IMG/VR virus record: IMGVR_UViG_3300007352_000462
Location: 1-22,647 of that record
DNA length: 22,647 nucleotides
Origin: a virus
Reading direction: 5' to 3' (one strand)
Part shown: piece after piece, positions 7,133-12,531 of the stretch
Position numbering within the stretch: the first letter of the stretch is position 1
Layout: each line of letters opens with the position of its first letter
Notes under the pieces: model-generated
What the model saw: the letters and a program-made list of their open reading frames with translations, nothing else
What the model was told of the DNA's origin: nothing
The model's database searches: none
Position numbers and translations under genes: made by a program

Positions 7133-7603
7133 ATGCAGATCACAAAACAACAAATCAAGATCATCCATTGCCTCAAGGGCGCGCTGAAATTATCGGAGGA
7201 AGACTACCGCTCCAGAGTGATGGTGTATCATGAGGGCTTCGGCGCATCGAGCCTTGATCTGAGTTACAGCGAGGCTGCGGCACTGATAAAAGACCTGGAG
7301 AAAGAGGCTATTGAAAAAGGTGTGTGGACGAAGAAACCCCACTTTGGAAAAGGGGGGCAAGGGGGGGGGTTAAAATACGACAACCTCGGCACGCGCCCCG
7401 GCATGGCCTCACCCGCGCAGCTCCGCAAGATCGAGATCATGTGGGCGCAAAAGAGCTTTTTACACGATCCTGCACAGCGGGCAAAGGCCCTGCGGCATTA
7501 CTGTTTCAGAATCACAAAACGGAATGATCTGACATTCCTGGAATCAAAGGACGCATCGAAATTAATCAAGTCAATCGAATCAATGAAAAGGAGGGAGGCA
7601 TGA
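7133..7603 (+). CDS. gemA: GemA family protein (Mu gp16-like)
   Basis: A 156-residue protein with both halves of the GemA/DUF1018 family. The N-terminal part, residues 1-60, reads MQITKQQIKIIHCLKGALKL, then EEDYRS and SYSEAAALIKDLE. The C-terminal part, residues 90-156, reads GMASPAQLRKIEIMWAQKSF, LRHYCFRIT and IKSIESMKRR. In Mu, GemA modulates host gene expression and DNA gyrase activity early in infection. The linker joining the halves (about 66-80) is encoded by a G-rich dispersed repeat and reads KKPHFGKGGQGGG, unusual for the family. It overlaps the next gene by 4 nt. Confidence 0.9.
   Translation: MQITKQQIKIIHCLKGALKLSEEDYRSRVMVYHEGFGASSLDLSYSEAAALIKDLEKEAIEKGVWTKKPHFGKGGQGGGLKYDNLGTRPGMASPAQLRKIEIMWAQKSFLHDPAQRAKALRHYCFRITKRNDLTFLESKDASKLIKSIESMKRREA
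7337..7369 (+). repeat. Dispersed G-rich repeat inside gemA
   Basis: CCCCACTTTGG followed by AAAAGGGGGGCAAGGGGGGG lies in frame within the gemA linker codons. It is related by pattern (C-run, short AT core, G-run, CA, G-run) to the copies at 16382-16413 and 21607-21639. It ends in a nine-G run, a likely hotspot for sequencing or replication slippage. Confidence 0.6.
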
Positions 7604-7800
7604 AATTAGCAAGTGCGCGAGTATGTGTTCAGTGTGAAGAGGTATTTGATCACATCAGGACATTGTCTGCCGGTACGGGTGATGCGAGGGTCTGCCCATC
7701 ATGCATGTCTACATCGACAGTGCGACTCTCGACATGGCTGCAGACGATGGAGGAGTTTGAGAAGACCGGCAGTTGCTGTGCAGCGGAGGTGCCAGCATGA
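7600..7800 (+). CDS. Small zinc-ribbon-like protein
   Basis: A 66-residue protein with two CxxC pairs, CVQC near residue 9 and CPSC near residue 32, giving a probable four-cysteine zinc knuckle, plus a terminal CC pair. The start (ATGA overlap with gemA, GGAGG ribosome binding site) is well supported. No family name is justified. Mu Com is also a small zinc-binding protein but acts as a translational activator elsewhere in the genome, so this is not called Com. Confidence 0.65.
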   Translation: MKLASARVCVQCEEVFDHIRTLSAGTGDARVCPSCMSTSTVRLSTWLQTMEEFEKTGSCCAAEVPA

Positions 7801-8033
7801 AAAATCAAGAAACAGATATGGACTGGCAATTTCTGATTATGCTGCTTTGCATAGTCGCGGCATTCGGGGCCGGGATTATCATCGGCGGCAAGATCGGTGA
7901 GCGGACCGCTAAACAATATTACGAGGGGGGAGGCGATGGTAACTTTTTTCATAGGACTATTTATCGGAATGATTGCAGGGCTGGGGCTTGCGGGCCTGTT
8001 ACAGGCGGCGAGGGAGACCGGCAGACGCGTTGA
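7797..8033 (+). CDS. Small single-span membrane protein
   Basis: A 78-residue protein starting at the ATGA overlap with the upstream stop (the frame opens 24 nt earlier). Residues 11-31 (WQFLIMLLCIVAAFGAGIII) are a strong transmembrane helix followed by a basic GGKIGERTAKQYY segment. The last 30 residues overlap another membrane ORF in a different frame and look unconstrained. Function is unknown. Confidence 0.55.
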   Translation: MKNQETDMDWQFLIMLLCIVAAFGAGIIIGGKIGERTAKQYYEGGGDGNFFHRTIYRNDCRAGACGPVTGGEGDRQTR

Positions 8034-8064
8034 GGGACTTGAGAAAGAGGAGGTAAACGGATGA
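7936..8064 (+). CDS. 42-residue membrane peptide (DUF3789-like)
   Basis: This ORF begins inside the previous gene in another frame, behind a GGGGGGAGGCG ribosome binding site. It encodes MVTFFIGLFIGMIAGLGLAG followed by LLQAARETGRRVEGLEKEEV. The N-terminal glycine-rich transmembrane helix and short charged tail fit the tiny phage proteins grouped as DUF3789. It ends in a 4-nt overlap with gam. The purposeful ribosome binding site makes it at least as credible as the ORF it overlaps. Confidence 0.55.
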   Translation: MVTFFIGLFIGMIAGLGLAGLLQAARETGRRVEGLEKEEVNG

Positions 8065-8582
8065 TAAACATGGAGGACATACAGCAGGCAGCAAAACAGA
8101 TCGCGGATGCCCGGCAGATATTGACGCAACGCAAGCATGAGTATGAGCTGAACATCAATATCGTGAAGAAAAAATACTACCAGAGCATCCGCTCTATCGG
8201 TCAGAAGCTGGCAGAAAAGATTCAGGAGCTAAAGACCCTGATTAAAGAGGGTAAGCCGCTTTTCAAGAGTCCCCGGACGCAGACCTTTTTCGGGATCCGC
8301 GTGGGCCTCAAAAAGGAAAAAGGCAAGATGCAGATCGACAACGAGGAGGCGACAATCGCGGCGATAAAAAAGCATTACCCGAGCACATGGAAGCTGTACA
8401 TCAGGACGGAGGAAAAGCCGCATAAAAAAGCCCTTGAATCTCTCCCTGCAGCAGAGCTGAAAAAGCTCGGTATCCGTATCACAGATGATACAGATGAGGT
8501 CTATATCAAATTTCAAGATGACGAAATAGATAAATTCGTCGAGGCGATCCTGAAGGATAAAGACGTGGAGGAGGCGGCTTGA
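8061..8582 (+). CDS. gam: Host-nuclease inhibitor Gam (Mu Gam-like)
   Basis: A 173-residue protein with the Mu Gam family layout: a long N-terminal helix (residues 1-60, ADARQILTQRKHEYELNINI), then the conserved LFKSPRTQTFFGIRVGLKKE at about 68-90, the WKLYIRT segment and an acidic C-terminal helix. Mu Gam dimers bind duplex DNA ends, block RecBCD-type exonucleases and are related to Ku. It lies in the early operon as in Mu, with an ATGA overlap upstream and a 1-nt overlap downstream. Confidence 0.92.
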   Translation: MINMEDIQQAAKQIADARQILTQRKHEYELNINIVKKKYYQSIRSIGQKLAEKIQELKTLIKEGKPLFKSPRTQTFFGIRVGLKKEKGKMQIDNEEATIAAIKKHYPSTWKLYIRTEEKPHKKALESLPAAELKKLGIRITDDTDEVYIKFQDDEIDKFVEAILKDKDVEEAA

Positions 8583-8755
8583 TGGCCGCTGACCACCACA
8601 TAGAGACAATAAAGAGCCATTGCGAAAACATTGAAATGATAATCAAAGGCTATCAGTGGGGTAAAGAGGCAGGGGAATGTTTTGCCGAGATAGAAAAGAG
8701 CATTAACGTAATAAAAATGAGAGTGGCCTATCTTACTGAGGAGGCAGCGGCATGA
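8582..8755 (+). CDS. Small helical protein, 57 residues
   Basis: The frame starts at an ATG sharing one base with the gam stop and ends in a 4-nt overlap with the next gene, so it exactly fills the space. The product begins MAADHHIETIKSHCENIEMI and is acidic and helical throughout, with two cysteines. I recognise no family. The precise stop-start junctions on both sides are the main evidence that it is real. Confidence 0.6.
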   Translation: MAADHHIETIKSHCENIEMIIKGYQWGKEAGECFAEIEKSINVIKMRVAYLTEEAAA

Positions 8756-8991
8756 TCTCGGCCCAGCGGATATCAGAGATGAATTTTATTGAGACGCTGG
8801 ATGCGGATATGCTGCGCTTCGTGACTCGCATCAGGCAAGACATTTACCATACCGAAACATTAATCAGGGAACTTCTCACAGAATACCCTGAGACTCGCGG
8901 ATGGACTCACTCTGAAATAGCGATTCTGCTGGGCAGGCGCAGGGAAACAATATCACGATATATAAAAAAGGTTAAAAAGGAGATGGTATGA
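8752..8991 (+). CDS. Small HTH regulator
   Basis: A 79-residue protein ending in a clear helix-turn-helix (TRGWTHSEIAILLGRRRETI, then SRYIKKVKKEMV). The arrangement resembles the C-terminal HTH of Crp-type or sigma-like regulators (LGRRRETISRYI is close to the Crp recognition-helix pattern) without the sensory domain. The N-terminal half is helical. It overlaps both neighbours by 4 nt. A transcription-regulatory role within the early operon is inferred. Confidence 0.7.
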   Translation: MISAQRISEMNFIETLDADMLRFVTRIRQDIYHTETLIRELLTEYPETRGWTHSEIAILLGRRRETISRYIKKVKKEMV

Positions 8992-9380
8992 AAAAAATAT
9001 TAATGATTTTGATGTTGATTGCATTATGGGATACCGCATATGGTCTGGAGCTGCAATGGACTGCCCCGACGACCAATGCAGACGGGACCCCGTTGACCGA
9101 TCTGGCCGGGTATAAAATCTACTGGGGAGAGGTGTCCGGTAAATATACGGACAGTCTGGACGTTGGAAACGTTACAGTTAAAAAAATGCCTGATATCGAG
9201 GGTGAACGATACTATGCGACGACGGCATACGATCAATCAGGGAATGAGAGCGGGTACTCAAATGAGATTGCAGCGACGTGGAAGAATCCGCCTGATGGAG
9301 CACAGATACAATTGAGCGCACAGAGCGTGCCTATCGTCTGTAATGGCTGCACGCTTGTGATTAACGGACAGGTCCAATGA
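8988..9380 (+). CDS. Exported fibronectin type III-like protein
   Basis: A 130-residue protein with a signal peptide (MKKILMILMLIALWDTAYG), followed by LELQWTAPTTNADGTPLTDL and AGYKIYWGEVSGKY, the opening strands of a fibronectin type III domain. ATTAYDQSGNESGYSNE forms the closing strands at about 78-94. The C-terminal 30 residues carry a CNGC motif that may form a disulfide. Fn3 domains usually mediate binding outside the cytoplasm. An exported Fn3 protein in the early operon of a Mu-like phage is unusual. Surface modification or superinfection exclusion is possible, with no direct evidence. Confidence 0.75.
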   Translation: MKKILMILMLIALWDTAYGLELQWTAPTTNADGTPLTDLAGYKIYWGEVSGKYTDSLDVGNVTVKKMPDIEGERYYATTAYDQSGNESGYSNEIAATWKNPPDGAQIQLSAQSVPIVCNGCTLVINGQVQ

Positions 9381-9387
9381 TTTTATC

Positions 9388-9411
9388 GTAGGGCCCCGGT
9401 ACGCCGGGGCC
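9388..9411. repeat. Perfect 8-bp GC hairpin, CGTAGGG-type dispersed repeat
   Basis: GGCCCCGG (9392-9399) and CCGGGGCC (9404-9411) form a perfect stem with a TACG tetraloop. No T-tract follows, so it is not a typical intrinsic terminator. The leading CGTAGGG plus hairpin matches the start of the element in the portal gene (18356-18378), suggesting a shared dispersed repeat family. It fills the 47-nt gap between two genes. Confidence 0.55.
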
Positions 9412-9427
9412 TCGCAATGAGGTCATT

Positions 9428-9700
9428 ATGAGCTTAGGATTTGGATTAGAAAAAATAAACGATATATTCAGCGGCGACGGCATCGCGCCGGTGTTTAGTG
9501 CGTCCGAGATGGCGATATTAAAACACCGCGCCGAGATTGCGAAGGTAAAGTATATCCCGAATCAGGTCATGGGGATCGCGCCGTATGATCTCAAAGTTTT
9601 CAACTTTGTACTGTCATATAAACGCAATGAGACGCCATGGGCGATCATGAACAGGAATCAGCGCGACTGGTTATTGAAAATCAAGGACAGCCTGAAATGA
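9428..9700 (+). CDS. Hypothetical early protein, 90 residues
   Basis: A 90-residue protein beginning MSLGFGLEKINDIFSGDGIA. I recognise no family. A tryptophan pair and the motif NRNQRDWLLKIKDSLK at the C-terminus suggest a compact helical fold. The ribosome binding site is moderate (AATGAGGTC). Its stop overlaps the next ATG by 4 nt, so it belongs to the early operon. Confidence 0.55.
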   Translation: MSLGFGLEKINDIFSGDGIAPVFSASEMAILKHRAEIAKVKYIPNQVMGIAPYDLKVFNFVLSYKRNETPWAIMNRNQRDWLLKIKDSLK

Positions 9701-9966
9701 GCCCCTTCATTGAATTTAATTGCGGCTGCATCGAGGGGCCGATGCCCTCGGTCAAATGCTGGCAGCACGATGCACCTATTAAAGTTGTCATTCCCGCGAA
9801 GGCGGGAATCCAGAAGAAAGAAGGGCGAGGGGTTGCGCAATACATTGACTGCCCGATGGGCCGACCGATACAGGTCTGGATCACGAATGGCCGTTGCAGC
9901 GGAGCACAGATATGCCCTCAGCGGTATATCTGCCCGCATAAACCGGCACAAGGGAAATTATTATGA
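9697..9966 (+). CDS. Cysteine-rich small protein with repeat-encoded segment
   Basis: An 89-residue protein starting at an ATGA overlap. It contains seven cysteines: FNCGC and KCW near the N-terminus, then DCP, RC, ICP and ICPH in the C-terminal half, probably binding zinc. Between the two clusters, residues 31-39 (VIPAKAGIQ) are encoded by a dispersed palindrome and so are not original domain sequence. It overlaps the next gene by 4 nt. The function is unknown. Confidence 0.55.
   Translation: MSPFIEFNCGCIEGPMPSVKCWQHDAPIKVVIPAKAGIQKKEGRGVAQYIDCPMGRPIQVWITNGRCSGAQICPQRYICPHKPAQGKLL
9790..9809. repeat. REP-like palindrome (ATTCCCGC/GCGGGAAT)
   Basis: ATTCCCGC (9790-9797) and GCGGGAAT (9802-9809) are perfect 8-bp arms around GAAG. 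This is the widespread ATTCCC-N8-GGGAAT element (called dRS3 in Neisseria) found dispersed in many Gram-negative genomes. Here it is read in frame within a cysteine-rich gene as VIPAKAGI. Confidence 0.8.
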
Positions 9967-10118
9967 ACGATTGCAAATCATCATGTCCATGCAAAGCAGA
10001 GCTGCCTGCGCATGCGCATATAAACGGGCAGATAGTTTTGTTTTGCATATATTGCACAGAGCGGAAGGATTGCGAGCAGTATGCAGTCCTTAAGGAAAAT
10101 GGACCAGATAACGTTTAA
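9963..10118 (+). CDS. Cysteine-rich micro-protein, 51 residues
   Basis: The ORF starts at an ATGA overlap with the preceding gene and encodes MNDCKSSCPCKAELPAHAHI, continuing to a FCIYCTERKDCEQY motif. The six cysteines (C-x3-C-x-C, then C-x2-C and a further C) suggest one zinc site. It has the same style as the preceding gene, and the two may act together. The next gene starts within its 3' end in another frame. Confidence 0.5.
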   Translation: MNDCKSSCPCKAELPAHAHINGQIVLFCIYCTERKDCEQYAVLKENGPDNV

Positions 10119-10461
10119 CTTTGAATTGAACCGGGAAGAGCAAATGATCATAAACATACTACAGACCTGCAAAGGCAAAGATAAAGCGATACTGGGGGCA
10201 AATATCGCCTCTCTCACCGGCATATCATATGATGATGTCCGGCAGACAATCAGCCACCTGGTAAATGAGCATCATTGCCTGATCGCGTCTTACAGTAAAG
10301 GCTATTACGTCCCTGTCACCGCCGAGGAGGTAGACGCGGCGACCCGTAGCCTGCGGCATCGCGGGATATCCATACTGGTGAGAGCAGCGAGGCTGCAAAA
10401 ATCGTCTATAGAGGATATTTTCAATCAGGCAAAACTGGAATTTAGGGAGAGTATGAATTGA
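10081..10461 (+). CDS. Winged-helix early protein
   Basis: A 126-residue protein. The core, residues 22-75 (MIINILQTCKGKDKAILGAN, then LTGISYDDVRQTISHL, then the YSKGYYV wing), is a convincing winged helix. The C-terminal 45 residues are basic and helical. I keep the ATG at 10081 because GGAAGGA lies 11 nt upstream; an alternative ATG at 10099 has its AAGGA only 2 nt away. It is the last gene of the compact early block, followed by about 200 nt with a different organisation. Confidence 0.65.
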   Translation: MQSLRKMDQITFNFELNREEQMIINILQTCKGKDKAILGANIASLTGISYDDVRQTISHLVNEHHCLIASYSKGYYVPVTAEEVDAATRSLRHRGISILVRAARLQKSSIEDIFNQAKLEFRESMN

Positions 10462-10665
10462 AATATAATGTTTTTTCCAAAGATCAAAGAAATTATTTTC
10501 TTGTTTTATAAATAAAGTTCTTGACAAACCGGAACGCCTGGATCATCGACGACGGGGCAAGGAATAGAATATGAACAATCTAAAAACAATGATAGCAACC
10601 GGGACGCAGATCAAGACCTGTGGTAGTCGTTCGCTGCATCCGGTTGTTATGATTTTTTGTAAGCC
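10462..10665 (+). promoter_or_regulatory. AT-rich spacer with TTGACA and possible short transcript
   Basis: This 204-nt gap opens with an AT-rich stretch and holds a perfect -35 hexamer TTGACA at 10521-10526. No good -10 follows at 16-18 nt; GATCAT at 10541-10546 is the nearest and is spaced too closely. The promoter may therefore need an activator or may not be real. A 32-codon ORF (10571-10669, AAGGA ribosome binding site, ATGA overlap with the next gene) could be a leader peptide. A hairpin with a T-tract ends the segment. A short RNA of about 110 nt is possible. Confidence 0.35.
10592..10657 (+). terminator. Long hairpin followed by T6
   Basis: ATAGCAACCGG (10592-10602) pairs with CCGGTTGTTAT (10640-10650), with one G-U pair. 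After an internal loop, GCAG (10606-10609) pairs with CTGC (10634-10637), leaving a 24-nt loop. GATTTTTTG follows at once. The geometry is that of an intrinsic terminator with an unusually long apical region, or of a structured leader RNA for the nuclease gene that starts 9 nt later. Confidence 0.5.
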
Positions 10666-11127
10666 ATGACAAAACTGACTTCAATAGATATTGAAATAGC
10701 AGTAGCAAGGTTTTTAAATGTGCGCGTCAATCTGATTGTTCCGAACGTGTCATGGGGACTGGAAATCCATGAATGTGATTTACTTGTTGTTACAAAAAGC
10801 CGGTATCTGTGGGAAGTCGAAATTAAGGTATCGAAGGCGGATCTCGTTAAAGACAAGCTAAAAACTCACTGTCACAAGAACAGCAAGTTGAAACGTCTCT
10901 ATTTTGCAATCCCTGAATTTCTCGAATCTGAAATTGAGCACATCCCTGAACGGGCGGGGATTATCATCGTGAACGAATTAGGTAAATGTAGGACGCTGCG
11001 GTATCCGAAAGAGAATGGTACTTATAAAATCAGTGAGGCTGATTACCTTAAAATTGCACATCTTGGATGTATGCGGATGTGGGGATTAAAAAGGGGACTA
11101 CAAGCGGCGTTGTCTAAAAAATCATAA
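10666..11127 (+). CDS. PD-(D/E)XK-type nuclease-like protein (MmcB-like)
   Basis: A 153-residue protein. Residues 30-54 (GLEIHECDLLVVTKSRYLWE, then VEIK) show the PD-(D/E)XK pattern: D38, then E52-x-K54 on the next strand, followed by the helix VSKADLVKDKLK. The wording resembles the MmcB-like DNA-repair/restriction-type nuclease fold group. The C-terminal part has IPERAGIIIVNE, a typical last strand of this fold. Possible roles are DNA processing or anti-competitor defence. Unlike the compact genes upstream it is a single ORF bounded by structured spacers. Confidence 0.65.
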   Translation: MTKLTSIDIEIAVARFLNVRVNLIVPNVSWGLEIHECDLLVVTKSRYLWEVEIKVSKADLVKDKLKTHCHKNSKLKRLYFAIPEFLESEIEHIPERAGIIIVNELGKCRTLRYPKENGTYKISEADYLKIAHLGCMRMWGLKRGLQAALSKKS

Positions 11128-11138
11128 CGTAAAGCTGA

Positions 11139-11163
11139 CTGACGAGTGCCTGTAGGCCGTCAG
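11139..11163. repeat. Two-tier hairpin between cargo-like ORFs
   Basis: CTGACG (11139-11144) pairs with CGTCAG (11158-11163), and inside it GCC (11148-11150) pairs with GGC (11155-11157) across a TGTA loop, with AGT bulged on one side. No T-tract follows. It occupies the 52-nt gap between the nuclease and the next ORF. Confidence 0.45.
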
Positions 11164-11179
11164 GAGCAGAAAGGATAGT

Positions 11180-11461
11180 ATGAACACAGAAGATAACAAT
11201 GAAGTCAAACAGTCATCTGAGGCACTCGTTCACGTCCAGCGCCGGGTTAGGACGTACCGAGAAGATGATTGGAAAGCCGAAGTAGAAGTGCTTGAAGATA
11301 ATTCTGATTCACAGTGGGAAAGGTATAAATTAAAGGTCATAAGAACATTGCGAGAAAGCAGAATTTATAAACCCACTCCTGACGGCACAATCTTTGATGT
11401 AGAACGTAACAAAAAATATAATGGGGCTTACTCTGGCATGTGGTCATTGTCAGAGTCCTAA
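11180..11461 (+). CDS. Hypothetical protein, 93 residues
   Basis: A 93-residue acidic protein starting with MNTEDNNEVKQSSEALVHVQ behind AGAAAGGATAG. I recognise no family. A central VEVLEDNSDSQWERYKLKVI segment suggests alternating strands, and the C-terminus is FDVERNKKYNGAYSGMWSLS. It lies between the nuclease and the integrase, separated from both by palindromic spacers, and may be a one-gene cargo unit. Confidence 0.5.
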   Translation: MNTEDNNEVKQSSEALVHVQRRVRTYREDDWKAEVEVLEDNSDSQWERYKLKVIRTLRESRIYKPTPDGTIFDVERNKKYNGAYSGMWSLSES

Positions 11462-11470
11462 CGATGATTC

Positions 11471-11488
11471 GACAGCATACATGCTGTC
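11471..11488. repeat. Perfect 8-bp inverted repeat upstream of integrase
   Basis: GACAGCAT (11471-11478) and ATGCTGTC (11481-11488) are separated by only AC. TATTTATT follows. It may be a recombinase or regulator operator, or a terminator for the preceding gene. It sits inside a wider imperfect pair, CCTAA (11458-11462) and TTAGG (about 11516-11520), which superficially recalls an integron recombination site. Confidence 0.5.
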
Positions 11489-11532
11489 TATTTATTAAAC
11501 GGGGACCGTAAAAACTTAGGCAGGAGGCTAAT

Positions 11533-12531
11533 ATGCAGGCACTAAAAAAAGAACAAGTACAGCATAACACTGAGAAGCAGAAAAAGACGCCGATATTGCA
11601 ATTGGTTCGGAATCATTGCAGGGTGAAGCACATGTCATATCGGACGGAGCAGGCATACTGTCACTGGGTCAAGCGGTTTTTCATATTCCACAAGCAAAAG
11701 GCACTTGCTTTACTCGGCAGGGACGAAGTCGAGATATATCTCACTCATTTGGCAACGGAGCGTAACGTGTCGGCCAGCACACAGAATCAGGCATTTAATG
11801 CACTCCTGTTTCTCTATAAACACGTTATCCCTAAAGACCTCGGTGATATCAACGCGATACGCGCGCGGAAGCCGAAGCGTTTGCCGGTTGTGCTCACTAA
11901 GGATGAAGTCCGTGCCGTCATGAAAAATCTCTATGAGGTCGATCACCTGATCGCTTCGCTGCTTTACGGCTGCGGGCTCCGGATACTGGAATGTCTGCGG
12001 CTGCGGGTCAAGGACATAGATTTTGAACGGATGCTGATAACGATCCGTGGCGGTAAAGGCGATAAGGACAGAGTAGTGCCACTACCGGAGAAAACTGTCG
12101 GGCCGTTGAAAGATCACCTACGGACTGTAGAGGGGATGCATAAAAAAGACGTTGCAGACAAGCTGCCTATATCCGAGCTTAACGGGATAGAGAAAAAATA
12201 TCCGGACATCCATACCAGATGGGGATGGTATTATGTATTCCCTTCCCGCAAGAGGGCCGTCGATCCAAAGAGTAAGATTTTAAAGCGGCATCACTATCAT
12301 GAGACCGCCATCCAGCGCAGTATGAAGCTGGCAATCCAGTCGGCAGGGATTGTAAAACACGCATCCTGCCACACGCTGAGACATAGCTTTGCGACTCACC
12401 AGATCGAGGCCGGTGTTGACATAAGAACAGTCCAATCTTTGCTCGGTCACAAGAGCCTTGAAACCACTCAAATATATACCCATGTGCTGAACCGTCCGGT
12501 GAATACGGTCAGTCCGTTTGATACGCTATGA
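11533..12531 (+). CDS. Integron-integrase-type (IntI-like) tyrosine recombinase
   Basis: A 332-residue tyrosine recombinase with all catalytic residues: R150 (YGCGLRILE), K175 (GGKGDKDR), H280 and R283 (HTLRHSFATH), H306 (LLGHKS) and nucleophile Y315 (TQIYTHVL). An extra segment at about 206-256 (LPISELNGIEKKYPDIHTRW, then YVFPSRK, then KRHHYH) matches the insertion that separates integron integrases from XerC/D. The C-terminus (THVLNRPVNTVSPFD) also fits the IntI signature. The N-terminal SAM-like core-binding domain spans about 20-110. IntI enzymes recombine folded single-stranded attC with attI. The gene has an AGGAGG ribosome binding site and overlaps the Mor-like gene by 4 nt. A Mu-like phage does not need it for integration. 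Confidence 0.93.
   Translation: MQALKKEQVQHNTEKQKKTPILQLVRNHCRVKHMSYRTEQAYCHWVKRFFIFHKQKALALLGRDEVEIYLTHLATERNVSASTQNQAFNALLFLYKHVIPKDLGDINAIRARKPKRLPVVLTKDEVRAVMKNLYEVDHLIASLLYGCGLRILECLRLRVKDIDFERMLITIRGGKGDKDRVVPLPEKTVGPLKDHLRTVEGMHKKDVADKLPISELNGIEKKYPDIHTRWGWYYVFPSRKRAVDPKSKILKRHHYHETAIQRSMKLAIQSAGIVKHASCHTLRHSFATHQIEAGVDIRTVQSLLGHKSLETTQIYTHVLNRPVNTVSPFDTL

Noticed and set aside
9658-9951. Minus-strand frame reading LDSRLRGNDNF
   Set aside because: It is the antisense translation of the same palindrome with no ribosome binding site or family match.
9710-10093. Plus-strand frame containing SFPRRRESR
   Set aside because: It is the alternative reading of the ATTCCCGC palindrome, a common false ORF tag, and overlaps two better-supported Cys-rich genes.
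10462-11532. True integron cassette array
   Set aside because: No pair of boxes matches RYYYAAC and GTTRRRY exactly, and the spacers have no shared core site, so no attC array can be claimed; only a near match is recorded.
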